Under the pieces are notes generated by a model. It saw nothing but the letters and a program-made list of their open reading frames with translations, was not told the DNA's origin and made no database searches. 64,000 bases of DNA from the NCBI RefSeq assembly GCF_002776525.5, contig NC_045446.1, positions 62,054,160 through 62,118,159 of the forward strand, in the 5' to 3' direction. Origin of the DNA: Piliocolobus tephrosceles. Its lineage: Eukaryota; Chordata; Mammalia; Primates; Cercopithecidae. Position numbers and translations under genes: made by a program. Numbering within the stretch: position 1 is the first letter of the stretch; every line of letters begins with the position of its first letter. Below are positions 46,301 through 55,300 of this stretch, piece after piece.

Positions 46301-49300
46301 AGGTTTGATGAAGAGTCACTGAAGTATCACAAAGAAAACAAGATTTGAGAAAGATTATTGAGAACTCATGTATAGGAATGAACTGCAATACGGGCAGATT
46401 AGAGAAGAACTAGGCTAGAAGAACTAGAATGAGGCAGAGGGAGGGACATTGGTTGTGAGCAGAGAGGATGATGACCAATTAGAGATCAGCGCCAAGGAGA
46501 GAGAGAAGTCAAGATGATGTTGAAATGTCCTGCCTGGGTAACTGGAAGAGAAAATGGTAGTGTCTGGACCAAAATAAGAACAGTGACTTCTTTTAGAGGT
46601 ACTACGGCAGGTCCTGGTTAGAGCATATGGAATTTTAAAAAATCCTATAAGACAACCCACGACCAACACAAAATTTCAAATAAAGAACCACTTTGGCAGA
46701 CCCATCTGTCCTGGGCTACTCAGCCCCACTAGACCTTGCTGATGGAGAATATCAACTCATCTCTTCACTCAACAAACATTAAAACCTAACCAATGTAGTG
46801 TCCTAAGTTAGGTAGGGAAGACCCCAAGATGAATCAGACACAGTTCTGGCCTTTGATAAGCTTAACTCTACCTTCTTTCCCTATCAATGAGCTGTTACCT
46901 ATGAATGGGTCAAGTGCTTGCTTCACAGAGATGTGAGTCCCTAATACCAGTTCCTAACTGCCACGCATGGCACATAAACACCTTCAACACTTCAGCCTAT
47001 TCTTGGCCTGGGGTAAACAATCTAATGTGCTTTCTTGAAAAGAAAAAGACAACGACTGATCTATGCTCGGTCCCAAAAAGGTAGGATACTGGGAGGAAGC
47101 CCTACTCTATTCATTTCCCAGATAACTGTGATGTTCAAAGGAAATGTGCTAAAGACACAGACCAAAAGGCCAAACTACAATCCTTGCTGCATGGTAACAA
47201 CAAGCTTTTTAAATGCTCATGGACCTCAGAAAACAAGTTAATTGAGGCAGTAAAAATCCCAGAAGTGTATTTATTTTATAATGGCTTAGAAAGAGGCATA
47301 TCTGTACTGTGCTAACAAGTTACAGATGAGATTTCTAAGTGTTTCTTCTTTCCTTCAGATGTGAGAGCTTTCTCTTTCTTCCCTCAGAAGGTTGCAAAGA
47401 GGGCTTGTGGCATAGGGTAGGGATGAGTCAAGAAAAGAGGGTTGCAGAAGGCTTCTGGTGAGACAAGAGAATGCGGAGCCCAAGAGTGAGCACTTGTAAG
47501 AATGTGAGGGCATGGAGCCTTGGAGGCTCTCCTGTGCAAGAGTGCAGAAGCCCCAGGATGGGACAAGCGTGAAACCTCTCCCATGGAGTGGCACAGCGAC
47601 TGGAAGATGAAGTCAATGTATTCTTGCCTTTAGGCCCCACCCTGGCTTATGATGTCCCAATCCTGCCCCTGATTTCTGGTCATAGCCATCACCAAGTAAA
47701 GAGAACAAATACAGCCCCCACCCCAGCAATCAGCTTTGCCTTAGAGGCTAGAGAGAGGTATGGTGCGTACTCACAGTCTGTCAATGATCTTGATGAAGAT
47801 GCTGCAGTCCTGGAGCTGCAGTACAGCCTCCACAGGGTCAGCCACATGCAGACTGTTCACCTGTGAATCAAGGGGAACAGCCTAGTGAGACGTTACAAAT
47901 GCCAAAAGCAATGTGGTTTGCTCCTTTTCCCAGAGGCTCAATGTGAGTGCTTACAGTTGTAGGCTATAGGAATAAAAGAACTGATGATTCTCAGGTTTTT
48001 AATTTCAGGAAGGAAATTAAAAGCTGCTGCACTCACTCATCCAGTTACAGCCACCTGAAATGCAACCATCAGACAGTCCTTCCTTTGGCTTCAACTAAAT
48101 AAAAGCTTAAACTCTCCTAAGATGTTCCAGCACTGGGAGTACACTTTTAGGCATAAAATGGTTTTGGAAGGATACACCAATAAATTGGTACTAACATTGC
48201 TTCTAAACAGAGGAATTTGACAGCAGGGAGTCTGAGGCGGGAAAAGAAAGGCTCTTACATTATAACTCTCTGTAGCTCTTAAATGTACTATAGCCCTTTG
48301 TATTTCTTGAATATTTACATTATAAGTTTCTGTATCTCTTGGATTTTTATATTATAGCCCTTTGTAGCTCTTGAGTTTTCAAGTATCTATTCAAAACACA
48401 AATATTACATATATGCTCTACACTCCCACAAAGATATAAAATCTTATTAATGCATTTTTATTCTTTCCACACATAAAACTTTGGCTGAGGGTAGAAGGGA
48501 AAAACAATAGGGGAACAAGATGATTTTTTAAAAAGGGGGTGGAGGGATCCAGGCGCGGTGGCTCACGCCTGCAATCCTAGCACTTTGGGAGGCTGAGGCG
48601 GGAAGATCACTTGAGCTCAGGAGTTCAAGACGGGCCTGGGCAACATGGTGAAACCCTGTGCTACAAAAAATACAAAAAATTAGCCAGGTGTGGTGGCACA
48701 CACCTGCAGTCCCAGCTACTTAGAAGGCTGAGGTGGGAGGATCACCTTAGCCTAGGGAGGTCGAGGCTGCAGTGAGCTGAGATTGCATCACTGTACTCTA
48801 GCCTGGGTGACAGAGCAAGACCCTATCTCCAAAGGAAAAAAAAAAGAAAGAAAAGGAAAGGAAAAAAAAACGGAGTGGGAATGAAAGAAGAAGACGAGCT
48901 GGGCTGGGAATCTCAAAGAAAAACTTGTTATTCTGATTTAGTTGCCTGTTCCCATTCTTTGGCTTCAGATAGGCATACATCTAAATCAGTTTTTACCACT
49001 AGAAAATTCACCAGGGGTCACATGCATCAGGTACACAGATTATTCAATAAGTATACACGGTCGACTTCTACAGGAAAACCTCATGAATTCCATAGGCAGT
49101 AAAGTTCAGAAGTAGTCTGGGCTGAAAGTTTACTTTTTTATTACTACAAGAAGAAATGGTTTGCTAAGTTAATTATTCACATATTCAACACTAAGAGGGG
49201 AGAGAGACTGAGCCTGCTTTAAGAAACAAGGTATTTTAAAGAACTTCACAGCAAAGTGGTTATGTGCAGACAACTAGATTCTATTGCTTATAAATGTATT

Positions 49301-52300
49301 CTCTATATTTGGGCTGGGAGCCAGTACATATACATTTTGGGCCCAGCTCCTCCAGAAACTTGCCAGCAATATTTGTTATAAACTTTATTTCTCTGTGCAC
49401 TAGTTTTCTCTCGTGCCAAATGGATGGAACCCCTACCTTATCTACTTCAAAGGACCAGTGTGAGCTCAAATGGATTATTGGATGCAAGAACACATTTAAA
49501 AAAATACAAAGTAGGACAGGCGCAGTGGCTCACACCTATAATCCCAGCACTTTGGGAGGCTGAGGTAGGGGGACTGCTTGAGGCTGGGAGTTTAGGACCA
49601 CCTTGGGCAACATAACAGTACCTTGTCTCTACCAAATAAATAAGCAAGCAAGCAAATAAGCAAGCTGGACATGGTGCCTATAAGTCCTAGCTACATAAGA
49701 GGCTGAGGTGGGTGGATCATTTGAGCCCAGGAGCTGGAGAAGTTACAATGAGCTATGATAGTGTCCCTGCACTGTGGCCTGGGAAACAGAATGAGACATC
49801 TCAAAAAAAAAAAAAAAAAAAGAAAGAAAGAGTAATAAATATAAGGCACTATTATGGCTAATAAAATTAAAATAATGAAGTAGATATAACATTTGTATTT
49901 CTTAACAGTTAAGTTAGCTGCATGCACTATAGAATTAAGAGGATTTTTAAAAATCAATGATTTCTCGGCCGGGCGCGGTGGCTCAAGCCTGTAATCCCAG
50001 TACTTTGGGAGGCCGAGACGGGCGGATCACAAGGTCAGGAGATCGAGACCATCCTGGCCAACACGGTGAAACCCCGTTTCTACTAAAAAATACAAAAAAC
50101 TAGCCGGGCGAGGTGGCGGGCACCTGTAGTCCCAGCTACTCCGGAGGCTGAGGTGGGAGAATGGTGAAAAAAAAAAAAAAAAAAATCAACGATTTCTCTA
50201 CAGACATGATAGTATTTATTTCAGTTAAATACTTTCACATTTAGAAACAACTTTAAGGCCAGGTGCAGTGGCCCATGCTTGTAATCCCAGCACTTGGGGA
50301 GGCTGAGGCAGAAGCACTGCTTGAGGCCAGGAGTTCAAGACCAGCCTGGGCAACATAAGAAGACCCTGTCTCTACAAAATAATAATTAAAAAAAAATTAT
50401 TAGCTGGGTGAGGTGGCTTGCACCTGTATGCTCCTGTAGTTCCTGCTACTTGGGAGGCTGATGTGGGAAGATCGCTTGAGCCCAGGAGGTCAAGGCTACA
50501 GTGAGCTATGATCACACCACTGCACTCTAGCCTGGGCAACTAGAGTGACTGAGACCCTGTCTCAAAAAAAAATAAATAAATAAATACAATAAATAAATAA
50601 AACTTTTAGGCCAGGTGTACTGGCTCATGCCTGTAATCCCAGTGCTTTGGGACGATGAGGAGGGAGGATCGATTGAGGCCAGGAGTTTGAGATCAGCCTA
50701 GGCCACACAGCAAGACCCTGTCCCCAAAAAATTAAAACAAAACAAAACAAAATAACAACAACAAAAAAATAGCCCAGCATGGTGGTGCATGTCTGTGATG
50801 TCTGTGGTCCTAGCTGCTCAGGAGGCTAAGGTGGGAGGCAGAGGATTGCTTGAGAGCAGGAGTTCCAGGCTGCCATGAATGCAACTGCATTCCAGCCTGG
50901 GTCACAGAGCAAGACCCTATCTCAAAAAGAGGAATCTTTTGTATGAATCCAAATTACAACAGATTAAAAGTTTTTTAATGTGAAATAAAATGTGACTTAT
51001 TGACTGACATCTTAAAGAGTTTGCTAATATATTTATAATACATTTATACTGTCTTTTGAAAAAAGCTCAATCTAATTGGTCAGGACAGGTCATTGTAAGT
51101 TTTCTAAGAAGATTCTGAAAACTTCAGGCCAAGATTCCATTTTACCTGCAGAAAATGGAGAGACTGCCAAGGCTAAACCATCTCCTATCAATACCTGCAA
51201 TCTAGGTAAAACATTCAAGGGCTATGGATGCTTGTTCACTAACAAGACTAAAAAATCATACCAATTAGCTGATGTAAAGTCTCCTAAGGAATCTGGATTC
51301 ATCACATATACCAATTAGGTAATAATCCAGCCACAGTTCCTTTCATGGATATAAAAAGACTTTTCTTCCTGTGAATTATTTTGCTCTCAAGTGAGAAATC
51401 ATTTAAAAGTTAAGGAAGTAGAGAAGTTCCTTCATCTCTAGTCAGGACATAAAACATGAGAGTGAGGACCAGGCTCACCATGTAACTCAAGAGTTGCCCT
51501 TTAGGATTGCAGGGTTGCTTAAGGTTGTCAAATCTTAAAATGTCCTGTAACAGTTTATTCATTATTAACTGCTGTTTACAGAATAGTTTCAAGCTATAAT
51601 TTAAGTATTAATAAAATAAACCACTAATTTATTTTTATGTTATAAATTACTGAAAATTCAGAAGACAAAAAACAGAACTCCCAATAATTCTAGTATTTTA
51701 ATACAGGTACTTTTTCCATTTTGATGTATTTATTTCGTTTTTTCCTACGTAATTTTATTTATTTATTATTATTATTATTTTTGAGATGGAGTCTCGCTCT
51801 GTCGCCCAGGTTGGAGTGCAGTGGCTGGATCTCAGCTCACTGCAAGCTCCGCCTCCCGGGTTTATGCTATTCTCCTGCCTCAGCATCCCGAGTAGCTGGT
51901 ATTACAAGCACCCGCCACCTCGCCCGGCTAGTTTTTTGTATTTTTTTAGTAGAGACGGGGTTTCACTGTGTTAGCCAAGATGGTCTCGATCTCCTGACCT
52001 CGTGATCCACCCATCTCGGCCTCCCAAAGTGCTGGGATTACAGGCTTGAGCCACTGCTCCCGGCCGGTAATTTTTTTTAAACTGTAGTTGGAATTATCAT
52101 GTGTGTGTATGTATATGTTCTATGCCACTCTTCTCACTAACATAACAGTTGCATTATTTCATGCTACTACAGTTTCATAAAATTTGCTTTAGCTCCATAA
52201 CTTTTGTTTAAATTGAAAAAATTCTCTATAACTATATTTACATACATTTTTAAGAGACAGGCTCTTGCTGTTATAGGTTGGAGTGCAGCAGCTATTTACA

Positions 52301-55300
52301 AATGCAATCATGGCTAACTGCAACCTCAAACTCCTGGGCTCAAGCAATTCTCCCATCTCAGCTTCCCAAGTAGCTGGGACTATAGGTGTGCACTACTGAA
52401 CCTAGCATATATAACTATACTTTAACAATTTCATGCATGTTCTTTGTTTTTTTTTTTTTAGACAGGCTCTCACTCTATTGTCCAGGTTGGAGTGTAGTGG
52501 CACGATCACAGCTCACTGCAGCTTCAACCTCCACAGCCTCAGGTGATCCTCCCACCTCAGCCTCCTGAGTAGCTGGAAGCACAGGAGCACACCACCATGC
52601 CCAGCTAATTTTTGTATTTTTTGAAGAGACAGGGTTTCGCCATGTTGCCCAGGGTGGTTGCAAACTTCTGAGCTCAAGTGATCCTCCACCTCAGCCTCCC
52701 AAAGTGCTGGGATTACAGGTGTGAGCTGGCCTCATGCATATTTACTGTGACTTTTGAGAAAAGGATATAAGTAGCTGCTGTAAATAAAACTAGTCTTAGG
52801 CCAGGTGCAATGGTTCATGCCTAACACTTTGGGAGGTCAAGGCGGGTGGATCGCTTGAGCTCAGGAAATCAAGACCAGCCTGGGAAAAAATGGCAAAACC
52901 CAGTCTTTACTAAAAATACAAAAAATTAGCCAGGCATGGTGGTGCATGACTGTGGTCCCAGCTACTAGAGAGGCTGAGGTGGGAGGACTGCTTGAGCCCA
53001 GGAGGTCGAGGCTGCAGTTAGCTGTGATCACACCACCGCATTCAAGCCTGGGTGACAGAGCGACACTGTCTCTAAATAAATAAATACATAAAATTAGTCT
53101 TGTGTTTATTCTCTGTAACAGTAGTAGTCACTGTAAAAACAAGCCTAGAACCTAAATAAAGAAACCAATCAACATAAAATAATGTGGCTAAAGGAGCCCC
53201 CAACATTCAGTTACTCGCACTGAACTAGAGATGCTGCTCAGGTTCCCCTAAAACCCAACCAGCCTTTTTGGGGGGAAATGCGAGGAGAGTAGGAGAAGGA
53301 AGAGACAATGTTCCTAATAGAGAATAAAACACTGGCATGCAATATAATTATAAAATATATAAATATAAAAATACCCATTTTAAGCTACACAAAAGAAAAT
53401 TACATCCATTTCAGAAACTGAAGACTAAGAATGAATATTTTGTTCATTAAATATATATTTCCTCACTCAAGATTTGATCATGACTAAAACAACCTGCCTT
53501 ATTAACTCAACCCTAACTGGAAATTAAAAATTCATTCCCTTTTAAATATTCTCTAATTTAAAAAAAAGTTGGCAGCCAGGTGCAGTGGCTTACGTCTGCC
53601 ATCCCAACACTTTGGGAGACCAGGGTGGGAAGTTTGCTTGAGGTCAGAAGTTTGAGAACAGCCTGGGCAACTTAGCAAAAAGTTTTTAAAAATTAGCATG
53701 GCATGTACCCCTGTGGTCATGGGGTCATAGCTACTTGGGAGGCTGAGGTGGAAGCACTGCTTGAGCCCCAAAGTTTGAGTTTACAATGAACTATGATTAC
53801 ATGACTGTACTCCATCTAGGCAACAGAATAAGACTCTATGTCTGTTTTTTAAAAAAAGAAAAATGGTTGGCTCTCCAATTGGCCCTGATTAATCAGTACT
53901 CAGGGTGAATACTAAAAAATCCTGTATCAACAAGCATGCCCAGGAAATATTTTAAATATGAAGAACTATGATTTATTGAGATATTATGCTAAATGACTGC
54001 ATGTGTGTCGGTACTTGTGCACACTAAATGTATCTCATTATCCTTATAATAACCCCATGAGGTATTTTATTTTTTTTCACGGTGCCAAGAAAAAGTAGAA
54101 CTCTATGAGGTATTTTAATTTAAAAATCATCCACATTAAAAAAAAAAGATACTGGCCAGGCACGGTGGCTCACACCTGTAATCCCAGCACTCTGGGAGGC
54201 CAAGGAGGGCAGACCACGAAGTCAGGAGATCAAGACCATCCTAGCCAACATGGTGAAACACGTCTCTACTAAAAATACAAAAAAATTAGCTGGGTGTGAT
54301 GGTGTGCGCCCGTAGTCCCAGCGAGTTGGGAGGCTGAGGCAGGAGAACTGCTTAAACCCAGGAGGCAGAGGTTGCAGTGAGCCGAGACTGCGCCACTGCA
54401 CCCCAGCCTGGTGACAGAGCAAGACTCCATCTCAGAAAAAGAAAAAAAACAAAAGATACTGAGAGGCCAACTTGCCCTGGGTCAGAGGGACCAGCGCTGT
54501 GATTCCATACTGGGCATCTGACTCTGAGGCCCATATTTATCACCACACCCCATGGTCTCCTCTGTTTCTTTAGCTTTATTTATTTTTTATTTTTATATAT
54601 ATTTTTGAAACATGGTCTCACTCTGTCATCCAGGCTGGAGTGCAGTGGTGCAATCATGGCTCAGTGCAGCCTCAACCTTCATGGCTCAAGGGATCCTCTC
54701 ACCTTAGCCTCCCAAGTAGCTGAGACTACAGTTGCACGACACCATGCCCAGCTGATTTTTTAATTTTCTGTAGAGATAGGGTTTTGCCATGTTGCCCAGG
54801 CTGGTCTTGAACTCTAGGGCTCAAGCGATCCTCCTGCCTCAGCCTCCCAAAGTGCTGGGATTACAGGTGTGAGCCACCACATCCAGCCTCTCTAGCTTTA
54901 AATATCCAATGCACTCTATTATTTTTTCATTTGCCATTGTCTGTGGCAGAAAATATATGAATGATCTAGCAAAAGAATTTTGATGGAGTAATCAGCAAGG
55001 CAACACTTGCTGATGGACAATGGCAACAGACAGAAAGGGGGTGAGAGAGTGACGAGAATCTTGTCCTAAGATTAAAGACCGCTGAAGACCAAAGTCCCTG
55101 CATATGTTGGTCACTAACGTCAGCATTTACCCTTTTCTTTTCTTTTTTTTTTTTTTTTAAATTTTTCAGACAGAGTCTCGCTCTGTTGCCAGGCTGGAGT
55201 GCAATGGTGTGATCTTGGCTCACTGCAACCTCCGCCTCACGAGTTCAAGTGATTATCCTGCCTCAGCCACCCGAGTAGCTAGGAATACAGGTGCCCACCA

